NCBI RefSeq assembly: GCF_018614075.1
Contig: NZ_JAGGOZ010000019.1
Location: forward strand, 1-64,000
Origin: Streptomyces sp. ISL-94
Lineage (GTDB): Bacteria; Actinomycetota; Actinomycetes; Streptomycetales; Streptomycetaceae
Direction: 5' to 3'
Length of the DNA: 64,000 bases
The notes under the pieces are model-generated. The model was not told the origin of the DNA, did no database searches, and was given only the letters and a program-made list of their open reading frames with translations. Numbering within the stretch: position 1 is the stretch's first letter; every line of letters starts with the position of its first letter. Both the position numbers and the translations under genes were made by a program. This document shows, one piece after another, positions 8,825 through 16,517 of this stretch.

Positions 8825-9231
8825 ACGACAAGACCGCCGTCACCCCCGCAAGCCACACCACCCCGCCCGCGAAGTTCTCGCACGGCGTCCGCAAGGGGAA
8901 CATCCTCCAGGTCGCCGGCCAGGTCGGCTTCCTCCCGCACGTGGACGGGCAGCCGCCCACCCCCGCCGGGCCGACCCTGCGCGAGCAGACCCTCCAGACG
9001 CTGGAGAACGTCCGCTCCGTGCTGGAGGCCGGCGGCGCGGGCTGGGACGACGTGATGATGATCCGCGTCTACCTCACGGACACCGGGCACTTCGCCGAGA
9101 TGAACGAGATGTACAACGCCTACTTCGAGGAGCAGGGACTCAAGGAGGCCCCCGCCGCCCGCACCACCGTCTACGTGGGCCTGCCGGACGGGCTGCTCAT
9201 CGAGATCGACGCCCTCGCGGTACTGGGGTAG
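8821..9231 (+). CDS. ridA: RidA/YjgF-family imine deaminase
   Basis: A 136-aa RidA protein with FSHGVRKGNILQVAGQVGF at the N-terminus, the central TLQTLENVRSVLEAGGAGWD helix, VRVYLTDTGHF and a C-terminal EIDALAVLG. RidA hydrolyses reactive 2-imino acids or enamines released by PLP enzymes. The Arg-Thr-Thr segment before VYVGLPDG holds the conserved substrate-carboxylate Arg. Its start overlaps the iclR stop. The partner is probably the deaminase at 6458-7738, whose product is an imine. Confidence 0.9.
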   Translation: MNDKTAVTPASHTTPPAKFSHGVRKGNILQVAGQVGFLPHVDGQPPTPAGPTLREQTLQTLENVRSVLEAGGAGWDDVMMIRVYLTDTGHFAEMNEMYNAYFEEQGLKEAPAARTTVYVGLPDGLLIEIDALAVLG

Positions 9232-9251
9232 GGACAGCGCACGAGCGAGAG

Positions 9252-9281
9252 GCGCCCCCCTGGCGGTGGGGCGCCCCCGTT
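9252..9281. terminator. Shared terminator between ridA and the M14 peptidase gene
   Basis: GGCGCCCC - 9-base loop - GGGGCGCC, a perfect 8-bp stem between convergent genes, so it can serve both strands. Confidence 0.65.
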
Positions 9282-9294
9282 CATTCAGGCGTCG

Positions 9295-10626
9295 CTACGT
9301 GCAGTACTGGGCTTCCTTGCCGATCGAGCGGTACATGCAGTCCGCGTTCTCCAGCAGCTGGAGCACCGCGTCCTTGTTGCGGGCGGTCTCGCGGTCGATG
9401 ACCTCGTCCGGCGGGTAGAAGCCGCCGCCGCCGGTCTCCGGGTACATCTCGAAGGTGTAGGCGAAGATCTTCTGGTTGCCCCACAGCCAGTCGTCGATCG
9501 TGCCGTCGGTGATGTACAGGTCACTCGACTGCTCCGGGGTGTAGCCGTTGCTCGCCGCCATGCTGGTGCCGATCTTCTTGTAGACGGCGAGGTCGTCGGC
9601 GGTCAGCCCGGGCGCGGTGTCGTTGTAGGTCCAGCCGAAGGGCCACAGGACCAGTTCGCTGTACGTGTGGAAGTCGATCGCGGCCGTGATCTGCTGCTTG
9701 CCGCCGATGACGCGGCTGCGGACGAAGTCCGAGACCACCTTCACCTCGGGCGCCGACTCGGCGGCCGCGCCGCGGTAGGTCTCCGAGCTCTTGCTGCCGC
9801 TGGAGCCGCCGCAGCAGCCCCACTTGTAGTTCCAGTTCCGGTTCTCGTCCGTGCCGACGTACGAGGATCCGCTGTTGGGCTGACGGTTCTTGCGCCAGGA
9901 GCGGTAGGACCCGGTGGCGATGTCGTACTCGCCGCCGTCCGGGTTGAGGTCCGGGATGATCCAGATCTCGCGGCCGTTGACGGCGTTGGTGACCCGGGAG
10001 TCGGTGCCGTACTTCGAGCCGAACTCGTTGAGCAGGTAGAGGGCCATCTCGACGGTCAGGTGCTCCCGGGCATGCTGGTGGTGCGTGAAGAGCACCTCGG
10101 GCTCGGCCTCGTCCGTCGCGACGTTGTCACTGATCTTGATCGCGATGAGGTCCCGGCCCTGGTACGACTTCCCGATCACCCGCTTGCTCATGATCGAGGG
10201 GTACTGGGCGATGCGCTGGTCGATCTCCGCGTTCATCTCGGCGAAGTTGTGGTATTTCGAGTCCGCCGAGGGGAAGTCCATCGGCCCGGCGGCGATCCCG
10301 GGCAGGGAGCGGTCCGGCGGGCCGGGCAGCGCGGTGAGCGTGTAGCCGAGCGCGCGCAGGTTCTTGGCCTGCATGGTGTCGGCGCTGACCACGACGGTGT
10401 GCTCGTCGACCTCGTCGATCGACACGCCCGTGCGCAGCAGGGCGGTGCGGTCGGCCGCCGTGGAGGGGCCGTGGATCCGGTACTGGACGATCGCCTCGTC
10501 CTGGGTGGCGGTGGAGGGGGTGGGCGGTGGTGATGCCGTCGCGCTCATGCCGTAGGCGGGTGCGCCCAGCGCGAGCGCCAGCAGGGCCGCCGTGACGGCG
10601 GCCCTTCGGCGGGTGTGGAGCCGCAT
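9295..10626 (-). CDS. Secreted M14 zinc carboxypeptidase
   Basis: A 443-aa preproenzyme. The signal peptide has MRLHTRRR, then a hydrophobic core ending near residue 31, followed by a propeptide of about 90 residues. The catalytic M14 domain shows [13 protein letters not shown] (HxxE zinc ligands), [37 protein letters not shown] (third zinc His) and [14 protein letters not shown], where the catalytic Glu is expected. This fits carboxypeptidase T/SG, which removes C-terminal residues from peptides outside the cell. ATG at 10626 with AGGAGA upstream; the longer frame lacks support. Confidence 0.9.
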   Translation of the reverse strand: MRLHTRRRAAVTAALLALALGAPAYGMSATASPPPTPSTATQDEAIVQYRIHGPSTAADRTALLRTGVSIDEVDEHTVVVSADTMQAKNLRALGYTLTALPGPPDRSLPGIAAGPMDFPSADSKYHNFAEMNAEIDQRIAQYPSIMSKRVIGKSYQGRDLIAIKISDNVATDEAEPEVLFTHHQHAREHLTVEMALYLLNEFGSKYGTDSRVTNAVNGREIWIIPDLNPDGGEYDIATGSYRSWRKNRQPNSGSSYVGTDENRNWNYKWGCCGGSSGSKSSETYRGAAAESAPEVKVVSDFVRSRVIGGKQQITAAIDFHTYSELVLWPFGWTYNDTAPGLTADDLAVYKKIGTSMAASNGYTPEQSSDLYITDGTIDDWLWGNQKIFAYTFEMYPETGGGGFYPPDEVIDRETARNKDAVLQLLENADCMYRSIGKEAQYCT

Positions 10627-10729
10627 GCGTTCTCCTGGGTGGGAGTGTGGGGGTAGCCGTGCGGACGCGCACAGCGTGCTCTCGTGGCATGTTCCGGTCA
10701 AGAACTCCTCCCGTTCGCCGGACCCGAAT

Positions 10730-10785
10730 CAGCCACGGGTCGGCCACGGGGTCGGCCACGGGTCGGCCACGGGTCGGCCACCCCC
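10730..10785. repeat. Short tandem repeat, GGGTCGGCCAC units
   Basis: About four successive 11-12-bp GGGTCGGCCAC units lie upstream of the carboxypeptidase gene and just past the chitinase stop. Too short and regular for a CRISPR; perhaps slippage-prone spacer DNA. Confidence 0.6.
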
Positions 10786-10796
10786 ACACCTACCGC

Positions 10797-12491
10797 CTAC
10801 GGGAGCCCGTGGACCTTGGGACCCACCGCGTTGGACCAGGCATTACCCGCCTTGGCGTCCCAGTTGGTCGACCAGGTCATCGCACCGCGCAGCCCCGGGT
10901 AGGTCTTCGACGGCTTGAAGGCTCCGCAGTTCGTACCCCTGGCCAGGCAGTCCAGCGCGTTGTTGACGATGGTCGGCGAGACGTAGCCGCTGCCCGCGCC
11001 GCTGGGGGAGGCCGGGACGCCGATGCCCACCTGGGAGGGGTCGAGGCCGCCCTCCAGCTGGATGCAGGCGAGCGCGGTCAGGAAGTCCACCGAGCCCTGG
11101 GAGTACACCTTGCCGTCGCAGCCGTTCATCGAGCCGCTGTTGTAGTACTGCATGTTGACGACGGTGAGGATGTCCTTGATGCCCAGCGCCGTCTTGAAAT
11201 AGCCGCCCTGCGTGGACTGCATGTCGATGGTCTGCGGGGCCATCGTGATGACGAGGGAGGGGCCGGCCTTCGCCGACAGCGCGCGCAGCGCCTGCGTCAT
11301 GTAGGTCGGGTTCAGGCCGTTCTCCAGGTCGATGTCCATGCCGGAGAAGCCGTACTCCTGCATCAGCGCGTACGCCGAGTTCGCGAGGTTGGTCGCGGAG
11401 GCGGAGTCGTTGACGGAGATGGTGCCCTTCTCGCCGCCGATGGAGAGGATGACCGATGTGCCGGCCGCCTTCTTCGCCGCGATGTCCGCCTTGAACTGGG
11501 CGACGGTGTAGCCGCCGAGCCCGGCCGAGTCGAGGTTGAAGGCGATGGCGCCGGGCGTGGTCGTGGCGTCGGCGAAGGAGACGGCGATGATGTCGTACTG
11601 GGCGGAGACGTCGGAGATCTTCTGGACGGTCGCGCCGTTGTTGAAGTTCTGCCAGTAGCCGGTCAGCGCGTGCTTCGGGACGCCCGGGTTCGGGTTCGGC
11701 CCGCCGCCTCCGGTCGTGGTCCCGGTCACCGGGGCGGACTTGGGGCCCTCGCCCGCCGCGTTGTACGCGCTCACCTGGAAGGAGTACGAGGTGGACGCGG
11801 CGAGCCCGGTGATCTGGGCGGAGGCGCCGGTCACGGTCTGGACGCGGACGCCGTCCTGGTACACGTGATAGCCGGTGGCCCCGCTGACCGCGTTCCACGA
11901 AAGGGTGAGCCCGCTCGCGCTCTGGCCGGAAACGGCGGTTCCGGCCGGGGCGCCGGGGATGCTCGGGCCCGGGTCGGTGCCCCCGCCGCCGTCCGGGCCG
12001 AAGACGCTGAACTCGTCGACGACATAGGCCGGCTGGCCATACCAGCCGTGGGTGTAGACGGTCACCTGGGTGGTACTGGGGCCGGTGGTGAAGGTGGTGG
12101 AGAGCTTCTGCCAGCCGCCGCCCGAGCCGGGGGTCCAGGTGGAGACGTCCTGGGTACCGGTCCCGGTCGCGCCGAGGTAGACGTAACTGCCCTGGGCCTG
12201 CGCGCTCAGCGTGTACGTCGAGTTCGGCTTGACCGTGACGGTCTGGCTGCAGCGGGCGTTGTCCTGGCCCGCCGGAGTGCCCTTGAGGGCGCCGGCTCCG
12301 GCGTAGACGGGCGAGGAGACGGCCGCGCCGCTGCCTCCCGTACAGGACCAGTTGGCGAGGCCGGACTCGAAGCCTCCGTTACGGGCGACATTGACGTCGG
12401 CGGCCTGCGCGGTGCCGGTGGCGAGGGCGGTCAGGCCGCCGGCGGCGAGGGTGGCGGCGCCCAGCAGGGCGAGGGAGCGTATGCGGTTCAC
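10797..12491 (-). CDS. Secreted GH18 chitinase with carbohydrate-binding and FnIII modules
   Basis: A 564-aa modular enzyme. Residues 1-30 are a Sec signal ending TGTAQA. Next comes a jelly-roll carbohydrate-binding module (NGGFESGLANWSC, closing with YVVDEFSVFG), a fibronectin type III domain (APAGTAVSGQSASGLTLSWN to about residue 245), a Gly-rich linker and the GH18 barrel from about residue 255 (HALTGYWQNFNNG). The catalytic stretch is FSGMDIDLENG, with the acid/base Glu but Ser where most DxxDxDxE motifs start with Asp. It degrades chitin outside the cell. GTG start at 12491 with RBS GGAG; a DasR-like site lies upstream. Confidence 0.9.
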   Translation of the reverse strand: MNRIRSLALLGAATLAAGGLTALATGTAQAADVNVARNGGFESGLANWSCTGGSGAAVSSPVYAGAGALKGTPAGQDNARCSQTVTVKPNSTYTLSAQAQGSYVYLGATGTGTQDVSTWTPGSGGGWQKLSTTFTTGPSTTQVTVYTHGWYGQPAYVVDEFSVFGPDGGGGTDPGPSIPGAPAGTAVSGQSASGLTLSWNAVSGATGYHVYQDGVRVQTVTGASAQITGLAASTSYSFQVSAYNAAGEGPKSAPVTGTTTGGGGPNPNPGVPKHALTGYWQNFNNGATVQKISDVSAQYDIIAVSFADATTTPGAIAFNLDSAGLGGYTVAQFKADIAAKKAAGTSVILSIGGEKGTISVNDSASATNLANSAYALMQEYGFSGMDIDLENGLNPTYMTQALRALSAKAGPSLVITMAPQTIDMQSTQGGYFKTALGIKDILTVVNMQYYNSGSMNGCDGKVYSQGSVDFLTALACIQLEGGLDPSQVGIGVPASPSGAGSGYVSPTIVNNALDCLARGTNCGAFKPSKTYPGLRGAMTWSTNWDAKAGNAWSNAVGPKVHGLP

Positions 12492-12550
12492 GTGGGCTCC
12501 GGTGGGGGGAGGAAGGGAGTGCAAGGGCAAGTGGGGTGCCCCGGGGCCAA

Positions 12551-12577
12551 GTTGGTCCAGACCAATCCTCGTGTCAA
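12551..12577 (-). promoter_or_regulatory. Chitinase promoter with DasR-type dre operator
   Basis: TTGGTCCAGACCAA at 12552-12565 is a near-perfect palindrome that fits the known DasR-responsive element ACTGGTCTAGACCAGT. On the minus strand a consensus -35 TTGACA (12577-12572) stands just upstream and the operator lies in the -35/-10 spacer, as in known Streptomyces chitinase promoters. It is about 60 bp from the chitinase start. DasR is released by glucosamine-6-phosphate, so induction by chitin breakdown is expected. Confidence 0.8.
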
Positions 12578-12829
12578 GGCTCTTTGCAATGTGGCTTGAA
12601 ATGCACGACCGCCGGATCCTTGTTGTCCGGGTTTCCGGCTACCTGTGACATGTGCTCGTGGCACAGGAATTCCCAAGCCCCTGCCCTGTCAGGGGTGACG
12701 CGGATATGGTGCTGGAGCAAGGGGGGAAGTGCGGGGAAAGTGCGCCGATCGTTTGCGGTCGCGCATTCTGTGCGCGTATGCGGGCAGGACGCGAACAACC
12801 GCGGTGTACGGGTGAACAGGGGGATTCGC

Positions 12830-13771
12830 GTGCCGACCGCCATCGCTGTCACCAGTGCAGACCTGGTCCTTCCGGCCCCCGACCGGCACACGCCCGGGGC
12901 CGCCGTCCTGCACCCGCCCGGGCAGCTCGACCTGGACGGCGCGCTCGCCGAGGCCGCCGCGCTGCTGGAACGCCACGGCCACCTCGTGGCCCTCGTGCCG
13001 CCCTGGCTCCCCACCGCCACCGTCCAGCGCCTGCACACCGTACGGGCCATCCTCGAAACCGACCGGATCGCGCTCCTCGGCATCGATCTGCCGCCTCTGG
13101 GCCTGGCCCTGCTGGTACGTCAGCTGCGCCAGCTCAGCGTCTGCGACTTCAGCCCCGGAGTCATCGCCTCCGCGGCCCGGCTGCTCTCCCACTACATCTA
13201 CGCGGGCGCCCTGCTGGGCTCGGTCGCCAAACTCGACCGGATCCCGGTCGGGCTGAAGGCGCACGCCAGGTCTTGGTCGCCGAGCGCGCAGTTCGCCGTA
13301 CTGGCCCACCCGACGCCGCACCTGGCCCGGCTGGGCACCGCGGGACCTCAGGCCGCCGGCGGAGCACGGCGATCCGGGGTGCTGCCGGCCGGACCCGGGT
13401 TCGCCACGCACCTCACCTTCGCCCGCGGCCAGCTCGCCTCCGACTGGGTGACGGCCGAACTCGCCCCCGCCTGGCAGGTGCAGGGCGTCATGGAGAACCC
13501 GCTGCCCGCCGACTCCCCGGGCTGGTGGGGCACCCCGAAACTCGTCGAATTCGCCGCCGGCATCCCGGACCTGTCCGTCCTCTACCAGCTCGTCGCCTCG
13601 GTCCGCCGCGAGGAGTGCCGCTGGTGCGGCTTCGAGCTCATCGGCGACCGGTGCGGCTTCTGCGCCGCGCCGCTCCAGAGCCAGAGCCAGGGCCAGAACC
13701 AGGGCCAGAGCCAGAGCCAGAGCCAGAGCCCGACCCTGACCGCATCGAACGAACGAAGAACGGCGAGGTAG
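12830..13771 (+). CDS. Tad-locus hypothetical protein with C-terminal zinc ribbon and Gln/Ser repeat
   Basis: A 313-aa cytosolic protein without a recognised enzymatic domain. Most of it is Leu/Ala-rich. Near residue 260 a CRWC...CGFC block (ECRWCGFELIGDRCGFCAAP) looks like a rubredoxin-type zinc ribbon. The last ~35 residues contain a low-complexity run of Gln-Ser/Gln-Gly pairs. GTG at 12830 with AGGGGG; an in-frame GTG at 12812 is possible. Nine bases separate it from the pilus gene cpaB, and such proteins often start Streptomyces Tad loci, so a role in pilus assembly or regulation is inferred only. Confidence 0.7.
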   Translation: MPTAIAVTSADLVLPAPDRHTPGAAVLHPPGQLDLDGALAEAAALLERHGHLVALVPPWLPTATVQRLHTVRAILETDRIALLGIDLPPLGLALLVRQLRQLSVCDFSPGVIASAARLLSHYIYAGALLGSVAKLDRIPVGLKAHARSWSPSAQFAVLAHPTPHLARLGTAGPQAAGGARRSGVLPAGPGFATHLTFARGQLASDWVTAELAPAWQVQGVMENPLPADSPGWWGTPKLVEFAAGIPDLSVLYQLVASVRREECRWCGFELIGDRCGFCAAPLQSQSQGQNQGQSQSQSQSPTLTASNERRTAR

Positions 13772-13779
13772 TACGGCCG

Positions 13780-14481
13780 ATGAACTCACGTCAGCGCCGC
13801 GGCGTCATCCTGCTGCTCCTGTCGGTCCTGTGCGCCCTCGGTGCCTTCGCCGGAGTCCTCGTGGTCATAGGCGACGTCAACTCCAAGGTCGGGTCCGAGG
13901 TCGTCGCGTACCGCGCCAAGGGCGACATAGCGCCCTACACCCCGCTGGCGGCCGCACAGTTCGAGGAGGTCAGGATCCCCAAGCGGTGGCTCTCCGACAC
14001 CGCCGTCACCGACCTCGGTGCGCTCAGGGACAAGATGTCGCTCACGACCCTGAAGAAGGGCTCGCTGCTCCAGACGGACATGTACGTCGGCCGGCCGCAG
14101 CTCCAGCCGGGGGAGCAGGAGATCGCCATCATGATCGATGCGTCCACGGGCGTGGCGGGCAAGATCACCCCCGGTTCCAAGGTCAACATCCTGGGCACCT
14201 TCAAGGGCAAGAAGCCGACCGACCCCGACCAGTCCGTCGTCATGGTCGCCAACGCCCGGGTCATCAACGTCGGCAAGCTCACCCCCCTGGACAAGGACAG
14301 CGAGAAGAAGGGCCCGGCCGAGGCCGTCCCGATCACCTTCGCCCTGAACACCAAGGACTCCCAGCGCGTCGCGTACGCCGAGTCCTTCGCGGAGCACGTA
14401 CGCCTGGCCCTGGTGTCCCCCGGCACCGACTCGCAGGTGAGTCCGGGCGACCGTTGGTACACCCTCGAAGGGGACAAGTGA
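13780..14481 (+). CDS. cpaB: CpaB/RcpC-like Flp pilus assembly protein (SAF domain)
   Basis: A 233-aa protein with one N-terminal membrane anchor (RRGVILLLLSVLCALGAFAG) and then a SAF domain (VVAYRAKGDIAPYTPLAAAQF, PKRWLSDTAV, LKKGSLLQTDM). The rest follows the RcpC/CpaB pattern (QEIAIMIDASTGVAGKITPG, KVNILGTF). In other Tad systems CpaB is a periplasmic or wall-zone assembly factor associated with the secretin; without an outer membrane its role here may be in crossing the wall. It is co-transcribed with the next genes, 7 bp before tadZ. Confidence 0.8.
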   Translation: MNSRQRRGVILLLLSVLCALGAFAGVLVVIGDVNSKVGSEVVAYRAKGDIAPYTPLAAAQFEEVRIPKRWLSDTAVTDLGALRDKMSLTTLKKGSLLQTDMYVGRPQLQPGEQEIAIMIDASTGVAGKITPGSKVNILGTFKGKKPTDPDQSVVMVANARVINVGKLTPLDKDSEKKGPAEAVPITFALNTKDSQRVAYAESFAEHVRLALVSPGTDSQVSPGDRWYTLEGDK

Positions 14482-14488
14482 GGCCCGG

Positions 14489-15754
14489 ATGACCACCCGA
14501 ATCCTCCCCGCGGCCGGCGACCCGGACGCCGCGCGCCACATCGCGACCCTGCTCAGCCAGCTCCCGTCCGCCGAACCGGCCGTCTCGGTCCCCGACTCCA
14601 CGACGTTGCTGGACACCCTGGCCCGACTGGCCGCCGACTCCATCGACGAACTCCCCGAGGTCGTCCTCGTCCACGAGCGGATCGGCCCGGTGCCGGCCCT
14701 GGAGCTCATCCGCGAGGTCGCCCTCCGCTTCCCGGCGGTGGGTGTCGTCCTCCTCTCCTCGGACGCCGGCCCCGCGCTCTTCTCCGCCGCGATGGACTCG
14801 GGCGCGCGCGGCCTGGTCGGCCTGCCGCTCTCCTACGAGGAGCTCGCCGCGCGGGTGCAGGCCGCCGCCCAGTGGTCCGTGGGCGTACGCCGCCACCTCG
14901 GGCGGGGCGCGGCCGCCGATGTCTTCACCGGACCCGGCGGCCGGGTGGTGACCGTCACCGGGGCCAAGGGCGGCGTGGGCACCACCTTCACCGCCGTCCA
15001 GTTCGCCCTGGCCGCGGCCGCCTCGGGGCGGCGTACCGCACTGGTCGACATGGACCTCCAGGCGGGCGACGTGGGCTCGTACCTCGACGTGCAGTTCCGC
15101 CGCTCGATCGCCGACCTCGCCGGGATCCAGGACATCTCCCCGCGCGTCCTCCAGGACGCGGTCTACGAGGACCGCACCGGGCTGGCGCTGCTGCTCGCCC
15201 CGGCCGACGGCGAACGGGGCGAGGAGGTCGACGACCGGGCCGCCCGGCACATCGTCGGCGCCTTGCGCAGCCGCTACGAGATCGTCGTCATCGACTGCGG
15301 GACCCAGGTGACGGGCGCGACCGCCGCCACCGTGGAGATGGCGGACGTGGCGGTGCTCGTCACGACGCCCGACGTGGTCGCGGTGCGGGCCGCGAAGCGG
15401 ATGGTCCGCATGTGGGAGCGGCTCCAGGTGCGCAAGGCGGAGGACACCGCGATGGTCGTCAACCGCTGGAGCAAGCACACCGAGATACAGCCCGCCCTGA
15501 TCGAGAAGATCACCAAGACCCGCGCCACCCGCACCCCGGTCCCGGCGGCCTTCAAGGAGCTCCAAGGGGTGGTCGACGCGGGCCGGGTCCAGGACCTGGA
15601 CAACCGCTCGACGGTGAAGCAGGCCCTGTGGACCCTCGCCGGCGAACTCGGCCTCCTCGCCGCCGCGGAAGACCAGTCCCAGGCGCCGGGCGCGGCCCTC
15701 GCCGTCCGCGCCTCGGGCCCGGTGGCCCGCCTGCGCCGCGGCCGGGAGGGCTGA
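14489..15754 (+). CDS. tadZ: TadZ/CpaE-like ParA-family ATPase
   Basis: A 421-aa protein with an N-terminal pseudo-receiver domain (VVLVHERIGPVPALELIREV, GVVLLSSDAGPALF, SGARGLVGLPLSYEEL) and a ParA/MinD-type ATPase domain. The deviant Walker A is GAKGGVGTT at residues 158-166, followed by LVDMDLQAGDVGSYLD and IVVIDCGTQV. TadZ proteins place the pilus machine at a pole or focus. The receiver-like domain lacks a typical phosphorylation pocket, as in other TadZ. Next gene starts 3 bp after the stop. Confidence 0.85.
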   Translation: MTTRILPAAGDPDAARHIATLLSQLPSAEPAVSVPDSTTLLDTLARLAADSIDELPEVVLVHERIGPVPALELIREVALRFPAVGVVLLSSDAGPALFSAAMDSGARGLVGLPLSYEELAARVQAAAQWSVGVRRHLGRGAAADVFTGPGGRVVTVTGAKGGVGTTFTAVQFALAAAASGRRTALVDMDLQAGDVGSYLDVQFRRSIADLAGIQDISPRVLQDAVYEDRTGLALLLAPADGERGEEVDDRAARHIVGALRSRYEIVVIDCGTQVTGATAATVEMADVAVLVTTPDVVAVRAAKRMVRMWERLQVRKAEDTAMVVNRWSKHTEIQPALIEKITKTRATRTPVPAAFKELQGVVDAGRVQDLDNRSTVKQALWTLAGELGLLAAAEDQSQAPGAALAVRASGPVARLRRGREG

Positions 15755-15757
15755 CGG

Positions 15758-16135
15758 ATGCCGTCGCGGGGCGCCCGCAGCAGCGGCGACCGGGGCCAGC
15801 TGGCGATCGAGTTCGCCGGCACGGTCCCGCTGATCCTGCTGCTCGTGGCGGCGGTGTGGGAGTGCGTCCTGATCGGGTACGCGTTCTCCCTGGCGGGCAA
15901 CGCGGCGGACGAGGCGGCGAGGGTGGGGGCGGTGAGCGGGGAGGCGGCGTGCGCGGCGGCGGCGGCCAGGCACATCGGCGCCGCGTGGACCATGGACCCG
16001 CCGGACTGTGGAGCGTCCGGCGACATCTACAAGGCCAGGGTCACCCTCAACCTCCCGATCCTCGTCCCCGGCCTCGACATCGGCGTCCCCATCACCGGCG
16101 AGGGCGGCTCCTCGAAGGAAGAGGAGGAGGACTGA
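15758..16135 (+). CDS. TadE-like pseudopilin 1
   Basis: A 125-aa protein with the TadE pattern: a short polar start, SGDRGQLAIEFAGTVPLILL with a Glu near the start of the hydrophobic helix, then a stretch rich in Ala/Glu (GNAADEAARVGAVSG). It has two later cysteines and a strongly acidic end (EEEEED). TadE/F proteins are prepilin-like minor components processed by the prepilin peptidase. The gene sits between tadZ and a second TadE-like gene, 1 bp from the latter. Confidence 0.8.
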   Translation: MPSRGARSSGDRGQLAIEFAGTVPLILLLVAAVWECVLIGYAFSLAGNAADEAARVGAVSGEAACAAAAARHIGAAWTMDPPDCGASGDIYKARVTLNLPILVPGLDIGVPITGEGGSSKEEEED

Positions 16136-16136
16136 C

Positions 16137-16517
16137 ATGGACCGCTGCCGGCATCACCCTCGGGACCGGGGCCAGGCGACCCTGGAATACCTCGCCTTCA
16201 TCCCCATCCTGCTCCTCGTCGGGCTCTGCGGGATCCAGCTCGGCTGGGCCGCGTACGTCGTCCAGCAGGCGGAGACCGCCGCCCGTACGGCGGCGCGCGT
16301 CGAGGCCCGCAAGCCGGGCGCCGGGGACGCGGCGGGCCGAGACGCGATCAAGGACAGCCTCGGCACGGCCGCAGAAATCAGCGTCCAGAGGTCGAGCGAC
16401 GCGGTCACGGTGACCGTCAGACTCCCGGTCAAATCCATCGTGCCCGGCGTGGGCAATGGATTCACCGAGCGCACCGCCACCATGCCCGACGACGACCCGG
16501 AGGGACCCCGACCATGA
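16137..16517 (+). CDS. TadE-like pseudopilin 2
   Basis: A 126-aa TadE-like protein: RDRGQATLEYLAFIPILLLV holds the prepilin-type Glu five residues after Gly and a single hydrophobic helix. The soluble part (AETAARTAARVEARKPG) is Ala/Arg-rich and ends in a proline-rich tail. Two TadE-like proteins in a row are usual in actinobacterial tad loci. Its stop overlaps the tadA start (ATGA), so tight coupling is expected. Confidence 0.8.
   Translation: MDRCRHHPRDRGQATLEYLAFIPILLLVGLCGIQLGWAAYVVQQAETAARTAARVEARKPGAGDAAGRDAIKDSLGTAAEISVQRSSDAVTVTVRLPVKSIVPGVGNGFTERTATMPDDDPEGPRP

Noticed and set aside
10730..10785. Short repeat row as CRISPR or iteron origin
   Set aside because: Units of 11-12 bp without spacers and no replication gene nearby.
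10647..12599. Plus-strand 650-codon frame across the chitinase gene
   Set aside because: Antisense shadow of a clear GH18 gene; Val/Gly/Arg/Asp-rich with no motif.
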